NCBI GenBank assembly: GCA_022865525.1
Contig: JALHSV010000283.1
Coordinates: 1 to 13,925 of the forward strand
Source of the DNA: Thermodesulfovibrionales bacterium
GTDB taxonomy: Bacteria; Nitrospirota; Thermodesulfovibrionia; Thermodesulfovibrionales; SM23-35
Length of the DNA: 13,925 nt
Direction: 5' to 3'
Shown here: piece by piece, positions 1 to 6,314 of the stretch
Position numbering within the stretch: the first letter of the stretch is position 1
Layout of the letters: each line of letters begins with the position of its first letter
Notes under the pieces: generated by a model
Database searches by the model: none
What the model was told of the DNA's origin: nothing
Seen by the model: only the letters and a program-made list of their open reading frames with translations
Program-made: the position numbers and the translations under genes

Positions 1-1
1 C

Positions 2-154
2 TTTTCGGCCTGGCTTCAGGGCAAGGCCGGCGCCTGCGCTTCGGATGCCCTGGCCGAGACCGGCAAGGGCTTCGGCAACTACATCATGGTCCTGGGCCTG
101 ATCGAAACCGTGGCCCTGTTCGTGATGGTCTTCATGATGGGGGTGGTCGGATAA
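2..154 (+). CDS. ntpK: V-type ATP synthase proteolipid subunit K, C-terminal part (5' end cut off)
   Basis: This is the last 50 codons of a V/A-type ATP synthase proteolipid, the membrane rotor-ring subunit that carries H+ or Na+ through the complex. The reading frame is open from base 2 to a TAA stop at 152-154. The peptide ends in a hydrophobic helix with the motif GLIETVALFVMVF; its Glu is the ion-binding carboxylate of this family, and the preceding GKGFGNYIMVLG is the usual loop and helix start. The start lies outside the window. Codon use is GC-rich (about 60% G+C in bases 61-120), like the thiamine genes at the right edge and unlike the genes between them. It is probably the last gene of an ATPase operon, since no same-strand gene follows closely. 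The family call is firm; the ion used cannot be read from this fragment. Confidence 0.88.
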   Translation, partial: FSAWLQGKAGACASDALAETGKGFGNYIMVLGLIETVALFVMVFMMGVVG

Positions 155-159
155 ACAAA

Positions 160-204
160 GGGTATAGGGTACAGGGTTCAGGGTCTAGGGTACAGGGTTT
201 AGGG
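160..204 (+). repeat. Heptamer array GGGTNNA, six units plus a final GGG
   Basis: Six contiguous 7-base units fit GGGTNNA exactly: GGGTATA, GGGTACA, GGGTTCA, GGGTCTA, GGGTACA, GGGTTTA, then GGG. The array starts six bases after the stop of the ATPase subunit gene. Seven G-triplets separated by four bases each are compatible with G-quadruplex formation on the plus strand or its transcript. No coding function is visible. Confidence 0.85.
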
Positions 205-322
205 AAGAAGACAAAACAAACAGGCAATAAGCGAAATCTAAGAAAGTTTTCTATGTTGTTTCTTGCCGGCTGCCGAAAACCGTTCACCTTCCTGATTTGA
301 TATGCGTTTCCCCATTCAGTAA

Positions 323-360
323 GATGCGCAGGTCAAGGAGATCGTCCGCAGCCACTGAAC
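323..360. repeat. Left copy of a 36-38 bp duplicated sequence bracketing the island
   Basis: Bases 323-360 match 10827-10862 in the same orientation, including identical blocks at 333-343 (11 bp) and 345-360 (16 bp), with one 2-base indel and two substitutions. Read as protein, both copies end in a similar peptide (VKEIVRSH here, IKEIIRSH at the right) followed by TGA, so both could be the 3' end of related genes. Bases 155-526 otherwise hold the heptamer array and one doubtful small ORF. Confidence 0.6.
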
Positions 361-395
361 CGCCTGAGACGGATTCTTGTTTTTTCTTTGTTTTC

Positions 396-527
396 ATGTT
401 ATCACCAATTTACAAATACGTGGAGGCGCAGGAATTTGCCGGAGAGGTGACTGGTAAGGGGAACCTGAAGTTTGAAAGCGAAGTTACTCTGAAAGCCATT
501 CTATGGAAGCTGGGAGTGCAAGCATAA
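396..527 (+). CDS. Doubtful small ORF overlapping the next start codon
   Basis: A 43-codon frame runs from ATG 396 to TAA at 525-527; an in-frame ATG at 297 would lengthen it. Its stop overlaps the start of the DUF4062 gene as TAATG, an arrangement often seen with coupled translation. Against it: the bases before 396 are pyrimidine-rich with no Shine-Dalgarno sequence, the product (ending ILWKLGVQA) belongs to no family I recognise, and it may be the tail of a decayed gene. It is listed because no other gene explains this stretch. Confidence 0.22.
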   Translation: MLSPIYKYVEAQEFAGEVTGKGNLKFESEVTLKAILWKLGVQA

Positions 528-1990
528 TGAACAAAAAGCGCGTTTTCATCAGCAGTGTGCAAAAAGAGCTTGCTGAAGAGCGACGTGCAATAAAAAACTT
601 TTTTATCCATGATCCTTTGCTGAGTCGTTTCATCGGGGATATATTCCTTTTTGAGGATATTCCCGCCTGCGATCGCAAACCGGACGACATCTACACGACT
701 GAGGTTGAGCAGCGCGACATTTATCTTGCTATACTGGGCAATAAGTATGGCTGGAAAAACGCAGATGGAAAATCACCAACCGAACTCGAATTTGATCATG
801 CCACAAAAACCAACCGGGAAAGATTAGTCTATGTGAAAGGTGATGACGACGCTGGACGTGAAACAGAAATGGCGGCGCTGGTACGCAAAGCAGGCCGCCA
901 GGTCACACGCCGTCGTTTTATGGATATCCCCAGCCTGATTCGCGAGGTGTATGCAAGTCTTGTTGAATACCTTGAGCGTCAAGGCGCTCTCAGAACCACG
1001 CCTTTTGATGACACAATCTGTACGGGTGCAACGCTGCGGGATATCGATGACAAACAGATTGCTACGTTTCTAGAGACGGCAGAGGCGAAGGGACGGCTGT
1101 CACTGAAAGGGTCGCGTGCGCCCAAAGCTGTTTTGCAGAATTTTCAACTGCTACGAGATGGTCGGCCTACCAATGCGGCAATGCTTCTCTTTGGAAAAGA
1201 GCCCGCCCGATTTTTCAACAATGCACAAGTACATTGCTTCTACTTTCAAGGGACGGAAAAGCACAAGCCGATCGCATCGCAACAGCCCTATGAAGGGACT
1301 CTTTTTGAGCTGATTGGTCAAGCGGTTGACTTTGTCCTTGGTAAAATTGACCGCAGAGTCGGAACGCGTGCCGCTGGATTGCAGACTCCTGTGGAGTATG
1401 AGATTCCCCGATTAGTGATTACCGAAGCCGTGGTCAATGCCGTAACTCACCGTAATTACCGCAGCACTGGCTTTGTTCAGGTGTTGGTGTATTCGAACCG
1501 GGTGGAAGTGTGGAATCCTGGAGAACTCCCGTCGGGATTGACGCCCGAACTTCTGAGAGAACCCCACGGACCGATTCCTCGCAACCCCTTGATAGCCGAG
1601 CCGCTTTTCCGCGTCCAGTATGCCGAAAAGGCCGGAACCGGCACGACTGACATGATTGCCGACTGCCTGAGCGCTGGCCTGCCTGAACCCGATTTCAGAC
1701 AACAGGGTCCGCATTTTGTAGTCACCCTCTGGCGCGAGTGGCTGACTGATAAGGTAATGGCGGGGCTGGGTTTGAACGAAAGACAGATGAAGGCGGTTGC
1801 TTACGTGAAAGTAAATGGGCGGATTACAAATCGCGAGTACCAGAAAGTTGCCGACACAAGTCGCCCAACAGCAATTCGAGAATTGGCTGAATTGGTGGAT
1901 AAGGGAATCTTTATACGGCTTGGTGCAGCACGCGGTGCCTACTACATTATCGCCAAGAAACAACTCAAAAAAGACTCAAATGAATCATGA
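527..1990 (+). CDS. DUF4062 / GHKL-type ATPase / winged-helix fusion protein, probable defence or regulatory protein
   Basis: The 487-residue product has three parts. Residues 1 to about 100 are a DUF4062 module opening with KKRVFISSVQKELAEER, a domain usually found at the front of STAND-type and other conflict-system proteins. The middle resembles the COG2865 / HATPase_c_4 family: a linker with LLRDGRPTNAAMLLFGKEP, then a GHKL-like ATP site with an N-box (EAVVNAVTHRNY; E300, N304, H308), a second box (VWNPGELP) and a glycine box (EKAGTGTTDM). The C-terminal 70 residues look like a winged helix (LNERQMKAVAYV onward). Homologues usually have an AlbA_2/Schlafen domain where DUF4062 sits here. 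I chose ATG 527 over 503 because DUF4062 starts right after it and GGGAG lies at 512-516. It precedes the restriction operon on the same strand and may regulate it; that is inference. Confidence 0.75.
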   Translation: MNKKRVFISSVQKELAEERRAIKNFFIHDPLLSRFIGDIFLFEDIPACDRKPDDIYTTEVEQRDIYLAILGNKYGWKNADGKSPTELEFDHATKTNRERLVYVKGDDDAGRETEMAALVRKAGRQVTRRRFMDIPSLIREVYASLVEYLERQGALRTTPFDDTICTGATLRDIDDKQIATFLETAEAKGRLSLKGSRAPKAVLQNFQLLRDGRPTNAAMLLFGKEPARFFNNAQVHCFYFQGTEKHKPIASQQPYEGTLFELIGQAVDFVLGKIDRRVGTRAAGLQTPVEYEIPRLVITEAVVNAVTHRNYRSTGFVQVLVYSNRVEVWNPGELPSGLTPELLREPHGPIPRNPLIAEPLFRVQYAEKAGTGTTDMIADCLSAGLPEPDFRQQGPHFVVTLWREWLTDKVMAGLGLNERQMKAVAYVKVNGRITNREYQKVADTSRPTAIRELAELVDKGIFIRLGAARGAYYIIAKKQLKKDSNES

Positions 1991-2024
1991 ATATAAATGA
2001 CTCAAAAATGACTCAAATGACTCA
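1971..2024 (+). repeat. Short direct repeats of GACTCAAA at a gene end
   Basis: GACTCAAA occurs at 1973, 1999 and 2010, with a partial copy GACTCA at 2019, the last three in the frame ATGACTCAAA. The first lies in the last codons of the DUF4062 gene and the rest just after its stop. The spacings (26, 11 and 9 bases) are irregular. This may be slippage or a decayed coding end; no function is evident. Confidence 0.5.
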
Positions 2025-2039
2025 TTATTACCATCATGC

Positions 2040-2225
2040 TCCCAGCGGCAATGCAGCGGCCGCAGTGCTGGCCAGCGTGGGAAAATACCGACAGCCGACC
2101 TGCCGTCTATGTTCGACTTCAGCGTCTACGGCTGATTGCCTAACGAGTATGTCCTGGCAGGCCTGGCCGACGAGTTCTGGTCCCTGATTAAAAACGAGTG
2201 GATCGAAAGCGGAGAGTTCGAGTAG
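2040..2225 (+). pseudogene. Decayed coding remnant of unknown family
   Basis: Between the DUF4062 gene and mod the sequence turns GC-rich and protein-like without an intact gene. One frame reads KIPTADLPSMFDFSVYG, hits TGA at 2133-2135, then continues LPNEYVLAGLADEFWSLIKN up to TAG at 2223-2225. Just upstream (about 2038-2082) a different frame looks more protein-like (NAAAAVLASVGK), suggesting a frameshift near 2083. The run of aromatic and charged residues without low complexity argues for a former gene 3' end. I do not recognise the family. Bases 2226-2271 are AT-rich and hold no gene. Confidence 0.35.
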
Positions 2226-2273
2226 GGTTCGTGATAAAGAAGTCAAGCATTATGTAAAGTGAATTTCATGCTT

Positions 2274-2347
2274 GGTTACGTTTAAAATGCTTTTCCACAT
2301 TTGATAATTTTATGAGTTTTATCTAAAATGCTTTTATTGAAACGTAA
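2274..2347 (+). promoter_or_regulatory. Possible operator: inverted repeat enclosing two 12-bp direct repeats
   Basis: An 8-bp inverted repeat, TTACGTTT (2276-2283) and AAACGTAA (2340-2347), encloses two exact copies of TAAAATGCTTTT at 2283-2294 and 2324-2335, whose starts are 41 bp apart, close to four helical turns. The second copy covers the predicted -10 box of the mod promoter. The layout suits a repressor or methylation-sensitive control of the operon; the binding protein is unknown. Confidence 0.45.
2301..2329 (+). promoter_or_regulatory. Predicted sigma-70-type promoter of the restriction operon
   Basis: TTGATA at 2301-2306 (-35) and TAAAAT at 2324-2329 (-10) are separated by exactly 17 bases in an AT-rich stretch 43 bases upstream of the mod start codon. 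A transcript would begin near 2336. A Shine-Dalgarno sequence, GAGGAG at 2362-2367, precedes ATG 2372. It is the best promoter-like pair I found ahead of the seven-gene operon. Confidence 0.55.
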
Positions 2348-2371
2348 TTGGTAAGATAGACGAGGAGATTC

Positions 2372-4534
2372 ATGCCAAAACTGACTGAGCAGGAACAACG
2401 GGAAATCATCCGTTATATCGAGGCGGGCAAGCCATTGCCGGACAAGTTTCGCTTCCTGCTGTTCGAGGAAAAGCGTGAGGTCGAGCTGGTCTGGAACGGT
2501 AAAACCAATGAGGTCTGCAATATCGTCCTCCCTTTCCAGGTCATTGAGCAGGTGGATGAACCGCGTTCAGAAGGGAAAAAGGAAAAGCAATACAAAATGT
2601 TCGAAGCCATGGGTTTCAGCCTCGATAATCGCGGCAGGCAGCTCAAAGGCTGGACCAATAAGCTCATCTGGGGCGACAATAAGCTTATCCTCTCCTCACT
2701 GAAAAATGGCCCGCTGCGCGAAGAGATCGAAAAACAAGGCGGCCTCAAGCTGATTTACATTGACCCGCCCTTCGACGTAGGCGCGGATTTCAGCATGGAC
2801 ATCGAGATCGGTGACGACACTTTCACCAAGAAACCAAACATCCTGGAAGAGATCGCTTACCGGGACACCTGGGGGAAAGGGGCCGACTCGTTTATCGCTA
2901 TGATCTACGAACGGCTAGTGTTGATGCGGGATTTACTGGCCGAGGATGGGAGCATTTATGTGCATTGCGATTATCGAGTTACTCCATATATACGTTTGGT
3001 TCTTGATGAAATATTTGGACATGATTCTTACCGAAACGAAATTATATGGTGTTATCAAGGAACTGGCAAATCTCCAAAACAGTATAAAAGAAAGCATGAA
3101 ACTCTTTGGTTCTACAATAAGACAGGTTCATGGATTTTTAACGCTGCTGAAATTGGACAACCTTTTGGAGAAAAGCAAATAAAAAAGTTCTCTGGAAAAG
3201 ACAAAGATGGCTATTATAAAGAATACAAACACGCTGATGGGAAAGTGTATAGAAAATACTTGTCAGAAGATGACTACTTGCCTATCAATGACTGGTGGAG
3301 CGACATCTACGTAATACAAGATCATTCTGAAAGAGTAGGTTATCCCACCCAAAAACCTGAAGCCCTGCTCGAACGCATCATCAAAGCTTCTTCCAACGAA
3401 GGCGACCTGGTGGCTGACTTCTTCTGTGGGTCAGGAACAATGGCGGCGGTGGCGGAGAAGCTGGGACGGAAATGGATCGTTAGCGATCTTGGCAAGTTTG
3501 CCATTCACACTACGCGCAAGCGGCTGATCGGAGTCCAACGGCAGTTGAAGGAAGAAGGCAAGAACTATCGAGCTTTCGAGATCCTTAACATGGGGAGATA
3601 TGAACGCCAACACTATATCGGAGTTAATCCCAACCTGCGTGAAGTCGAACAGCAGAAACAACTTGACGAAAAGGAAAATGCCTTTATCGACTTGATCCTG
3701 CGCGCTTACCGGGCCGAAAGAACCGCAGGATTTCATACTTTCTCCGGGAAAAAAGCAGGACGCCTGGTTGTGATTGGCCCGGTCAACATGCCGGTGACAC
3801 GTTTGTTTGTCGAAGAGGTTATTATTGAATGCCGCCAGAACCATATCACCCGGGTCGATATCCTTGGCTTTGAGTTCGAGATGGGATTGTTCCCCTTCGC
3901 GCTGGATGAAGCCAAAGCCAAGGGAATTGATATTGCCCCCAAGTACATTCCTGCTGATGTATTTGATAAACGAGCCGTGGAGAAAAACCAGGTTGTTTTC
4001 CATGATGTGGCTGCAATCGAAATCAAGCCGCATATCAAAAAAAATAGTGTCGCGGTTGAATTGACCGATTTTTCGGTCTTCTACTCACAGGACTCTATTG
4101 CCAACGCCGAAGCGACTCTTAAAGACAAATCCAGCAAAATTGTGGTGGAGAAGGGTCAGATCGTGAAAGTGAGCAAAGACAAAGACGGCATTGTCAGCCG
4201 CGAGGTCCTTACTAAAAACTGGACCGATTGGATCGATTACTGGTCGGTAGATTTCAATTTTGAAAGCAAGAAAGAATTTGTTCGGATGCCGGTAACTTCG
4301 TCCGAACCCTCACCCCCGACCCCTCTCCCAAAGGGCGAGGGGCGATTCGAGGAAGTCTGGACCGGGGAATATATCTTTGAAAACGAGTGGCAATCTTTCC
4401 GCACAAAAAAGGATCGGGCGCTGGAACTGACCAGCAGCATTTGTGAATGTGAGCCTGGAAGGCGAAAAGTGGGCGTAAAGGTAGTGGATATTTTCGGCAA
4501 TGACACGATGATGATCGTTGAGGTGAAGGTATGA
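2372..4534 (+). CDS. mod: Type III restriction-modification system DNA methyltransferase (Mod)
   Basis: The 720-residue product is a beta-class amino-methyltransferase: the catalytic motif IYIDPPF (D131-F134) precedes the S-adenosylmethionine site DFFCGSGT (D349-T356), followed by KWIVSDLG. The position of the target-recognition domain between them, the GYPTQKPEALLERII motif just before the SAM site, and the long C-terminal region ending VKVVDIFGNDTMMIVEVKV match type III Mod subunits, which choose the site, methylate one strand (usually N6-adenine) and complex with Res. DPPF replaces the commoner DPPY, a tolerated variant. Two oddities: codons over about 2970-3345 are AT-rich (near 35% G+C), and residues about 646-657 derive from a REP-like repeat read in frame. 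The start has GAGGAG four bases upstream. The stop overlaps the next start as ATGA. The target sequence cannot be predicted. Confidence 0.9.
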   Translation: MPKLTEQEQREIIRYIEAGKPLPDKFRFLLFEEKREVELVWNGKTNEVCNIVLPFQVIEQVDEPRSEGKKEKQYKMFEAMGFSLDNRGRQLKGWTNKLIWGDNKLILSSLKNGPLREEIEKQGGLKLIYIDPPFDVGADFSMDIEIGDDTFTKKPNILEEIAYRDTWGKGADSFIAMIYERLVLMRDLLAEDGSIYVHCDYRVTPYIRLVLDEIFGHDSYRNEIIWCYQGTGKSPKQYKRKHETLWFYNKTGSWIFNAAEIGQPFGEKQIKKFSGKDKDGYYKEYKHADGKVYRKYLSEDDYLPINDWWSDIYVIQDHSERVGYPTQKPEALLERIIKASSNEGDLVADFFCGSGTMAAVAEKLGRKWIVSDLGKFAIHTTRKRLIGVQRQLKEEGKNYRAFEILNMGRYERQHYIGVNPNLREVEQQKQLDEKENAFIDLILRAYRAERTAGFHTFSGKKAGRLVVIGPVNMPVTRLFVEEVIIECRQNHITRVDILGFEFEMGLFPFALDEAKAKGIDIAPKYIPADVFDKRAVEKNQVVFHDVAAIEIKPHIKKNSVAVELTDFSVFYSQDSIANAEATLKDKSSKIVVEKGQIVKVSKDKDGIVSREVLTKNWTDWIDYWSVDFNFESKKEFVRMPVTSSEPSPPTPLPKGEGRFEEVWTGEYIFENEWQSFRTKKDRALELTSSICECEPGRRKVGVKVVDIFGNDTMMIVEVKV
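2970..3345 (+). other. Low-GC patch over the Mod target-recognition region
   Basis: Within mod, five 60-base blocks from 3001 to 3300 contain 104 G or C in 300 bases (about 35%), whereas 2881-2940 has 52% and 3421-3480 has 60%. The patch encodes residues from about 200 to 325, between the DPPF and SAM motifs where beta-class enzymes carry the recognition domain. The edges are approximate. A swapped-in recognition domain is the simplest reading. Confidence 0.6.
4307..4342 (+). repeat. REP-like hairpin repeat embedded in frame in mod
   Basis: The sequence encodes PSPPTPLPKGEG, the translation typical of a widespread dispersed bacterial repeat of the CCCTCACCCCCGACCCCTCTCCC type. Its right part folds as CCCCTC-T-CCC / AAA / GGG-C-GAGGGG: two paired blocks around one mismatch and a three-base loop. 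Normally such elements are intergenic; here the mod frame passes through intact. Confidence 0.75.
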
Positions 4535-5403
4535 GATTTCTCCTGCCAGAGATTTGTCACAACCAAAGAGGCTTCGAGGCATTGGTTTGCTTGCAGGCAC
4601 AAACAAAGGATTGTTTATTTGATGATATTGAAATTGACATGACCACGACAACCTGGTTTGACGCTGATATGTGTGCGGCATTTGGTGCAATTCTTTATCG
4701 TTTGGGCGAAAATGTGAACACGGTTAAATTGAAAAACATACAGCCTAATGTGGAAAAAATTCTGTCTAAAAATGGGTTTCTCAGTCATTATGCGCGTGAA
4801 AAGATCCCCGATCAGTGGGGAACAACAATACCCTATCAACGGTTTGACGTTAAAGACGATCGTTATTTCGCCGACTATATTGAGACTGAATTGATGCACC
4901 GTTCGGAAATGCCTACTATGTCGCAGGGACTGCTGAAAAGGTTCCGCGAAAGCGTTTTTGAAATTTTCAGTAATGCCGTGTTACACTCACGGACTGAACA
5001 GGGAATTTTTAGCTGCGGACAATTTTTTCCAAAACGGCAGCGGCTCGATTTTTCCGTGGTCGACCTAGGTATTGGTATCCGCCAAAATGTAAAGGAAAAT
5101 ACCAACCTCGATCTCGCATCGGAAGATGCAATTACATGGGCTACCGAAGGGCGCAATACGACTAAGCGTGGCAAAATCCCAGGCGGGCTGGGCTTGAAAC
5201 TGCTATGTGAGTTCATTGATTTGAATGGCGGACGCATCCAAATTGTGTCAGATGACGGGTACTGGCAACGGGAAAAAGGCAAAACCATTACTGCTCATTT
5301 AAGCCAGTCTTTCCCCGGCACAGTGGTTAGTGTGGAAATCAATACTTCGGATACGCAATCCTATGTACTCTCTTCCGAATTAACGGAAGCTAATATATTT
5401 TAA
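4531..5403 (+). CDS. GHKL-fold ATP-binding protein with STAS-like N-terminus (partner-switch kinase-like)
   Basis: The 290-residue product has a C-terminal GHKL (histidine-kinase-like) ATP site: N-box EIFSNAVLHS (E144, N148, H152), G1 box VVDLGIGI (D178, G180, G182) and glycine lid GGLGLKLL (218-225). No phosphorylatable His or dimerisation domain of a sensor kinase is evident, so it is closer in architecture to anti-sigma-type kinases or standalone ATPase switches. Residues about 33-87 (IDMTTTTWFDADMCAAFGAIL and on) resemble an STAS-like fold, though weakly. No membrane segment or signal peptide is seen. It starts inside the mod stop (ATGA) behind GAGGTGAAGG, and the next gene follows after 12 bases. 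The pairing with the STAS protein downstream suggests the two bind each other. Substrate and partner are inferred, not seen. Confidence 0.72.
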   Translation: MRFLLPEICHNQRGFEALVCLQAQTKDCLFDDIEIDMTTTTWFDADMCAAFGAILYRLGENVNTVKLKNIQPNVEKILSKNGFLSHYAREKIPDQWGTTIPYQRFDVKDDRYFADYIETELMHRSEMPTMSQGLLKRFRESVFEIFSNAVLHSRTEQGIFSCGQFFPKRQRLDFSVVDLGIGIRQNVKENTNLDLASEDAITWATEGRNTTKRGKIPGGLGLKLLCEFIDLNGGRIQIVSDDGYWQREKGKTITAHLSQSFPGTVVSVEINTSDTQSYVLSSELTEANIF

Positions 5404-5415
5404 GGAGAAGGAAAA

Positions 5416-5781
5416 ATGCGAAATAATTTGGAACTTTCCATATTTAAAATCGTAGGCAGCCCACTATGCGTTGCCTCCGGTGATGGACAAAAAGTCTATG
5501 ATCGCCTTGCTGCCGCCTTGAAAGAAGGATGGAGTGTCATGCTCTCATTCCATAACATTGCTACTCTGACTTCGGCATTTTTGAATGCCGCGATTGGCCA
5601 GTTATATGGACAATTTAATGAGAATCAAATACGTTCCTTACTCAAGGTGCAGGATATTCAGCCTGACGATCTGGCTTTGTTAAAACGGGTGGTTGAAACG
5701 GCCAAGCAATACTTTAAAGACCCGCAAAAATTTGACCAAGCAGTTCGGGAAACACTGGGAGGTGACAGCGATGACGCATAA
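5416..5781 (+). CDS. STAS-like protein of the DUF4325 type
   Basis: The 121-residue soluble product fits the STAS-like DUF4325 family in length and pattern: an opening strand, then VMLSFHNIATLTSAFLNAAIG, a hydrophobic strand followed by a Thr/Ser-containing turn and a helix with a conserved small-residue face. In SpoIIAA-type anti-anti-sigma factors the phosphorylated Ser sits at the equivalent turn; T52 or S53 lies near that place here, but the alignment is by eye. The start has AAGGAG upstream (5402-5407). The gene sits between the GHKL ATPase and the PIN nuclease and overlaps the PIN start by 11 bases, so its dose is tied to both. A role as the movable partner in a kinase-controlled switch is inference; a plain structural adaptor is also possible. 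Confidence 0.65.
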   Translation: MRNNLELSIFKIVGSPLCVASGDGQKVYDRLAAALKEGWSVMLSFHNIATLTSAFLNAAIGQLYGQFNENQIRSLLKVQDIQPDDLALLKRVVETAKQYFKDPQKFDQAVRETLGGDSDDA

Positions 5782-6307
5782 GGCGGAAGCGGTTGCCAAC
5801 TACAACTTCAACCCCGCAGATAAATTGTTGCTGGACACAAATATCTGGTTGCTCGTTTATGGCCCACAAAAACCGGTGGATAAGCGGGTCGCTGTCTATT
5901 CTCAAGCCCTGTCCAATATTCTCGCCGCGCAAAGCCATATTTATATTGATGTTCTGATTGTCTCAGAGTTCATTAACAGTTATGCCAGATCGAAGTGGAA
6001 ACTTGTCGCTCCACATATCAAGGAATTCAAGACATTTCGCAAAAGTGCCGATTTCAAGCTTGTTGCCCAAGATATTGCTGCTGATATAAGGCAAGTATTG
6101 AAACACTGTACGCGAGTAGATAGCGGTTTTGAATCGCTTGCGATTGATACCTTGGTTGATGAGTATGCGGCAGGTGATTTTGATTTTAACGACCAGATTT
6201 TAGCGAACCTGTGTAAAAAGGATGGGTTGAAGATGGTAACAGACGATGGCGATTTTAAAAGCCGAGGAATTCCCGTTATAACCGCGAACAAGCGGTTGCT
6301 GGTTTAA
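5771..6307 (+). CDS. PIN-domain nuclease
   Basis: The 178-residue product is a single PIN domain, a metal-dependent RNase fold common in toxins and defence effectors. Expected acidic positions are visible: D22 in LLLDTNIWLL, E66 in IVSEFINSYA, D136 to D141 in GDFDFNDQILA, and D158/D159 in MVTDDGDF, so the site looks complete. I chose ATG 5771 rather than the upstream in-frame ATG at 5693 because GGGAGGTGA lies five bases before it (5757-5765), the PIN strand begins soon after, and the overlap with the STAS gene is then only 11 bases. No separate VapB/Phd-type antitoxin lies next to it; the GHKL/STAS pair takes that place in the operon. The target (tRNA, mRNA or other) cannot be told from the sequence. 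Confidence 0.8.
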   Translation: MTHKAEAVANYNFNPADKLLLDTNIWLLVYGPQKPVDKRVAVYSQALSNILAAQSHIYIDVLIVSEFINSYARSKWKLVAPHIKEFKTFRKSADFKLVAQDIAADIRQVLKHCTRVDSGFESLAIDTLVDEYAAGDFDFNDQILANLCKKDGLKMVTDDGDFKSRGIPVITANKRLLV

Positions 6308-6314
6308 AGTTATT

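Noticed and set aside
160..204. Telomere or CRISPR array
   Set aside because: One unit equals the plant telomere heptamer and units repeat, but there are only 7-base units with no spacers and the position is internal to a bacterial locus.
3431..4033. Minus-strand frame of 200 codons inside mod
   Set aside because: It overlaps the SAM-binding motif and conserved C-terminal region of Mod and has no recognisable features.
5693..5770. Upstream start for the PIN nuclease
   Set aside because: It would overlap the STAS gene by 89 bases, while ATG 5771 has a strong ribosome site at the right distance and leaves the PIN domain whole.
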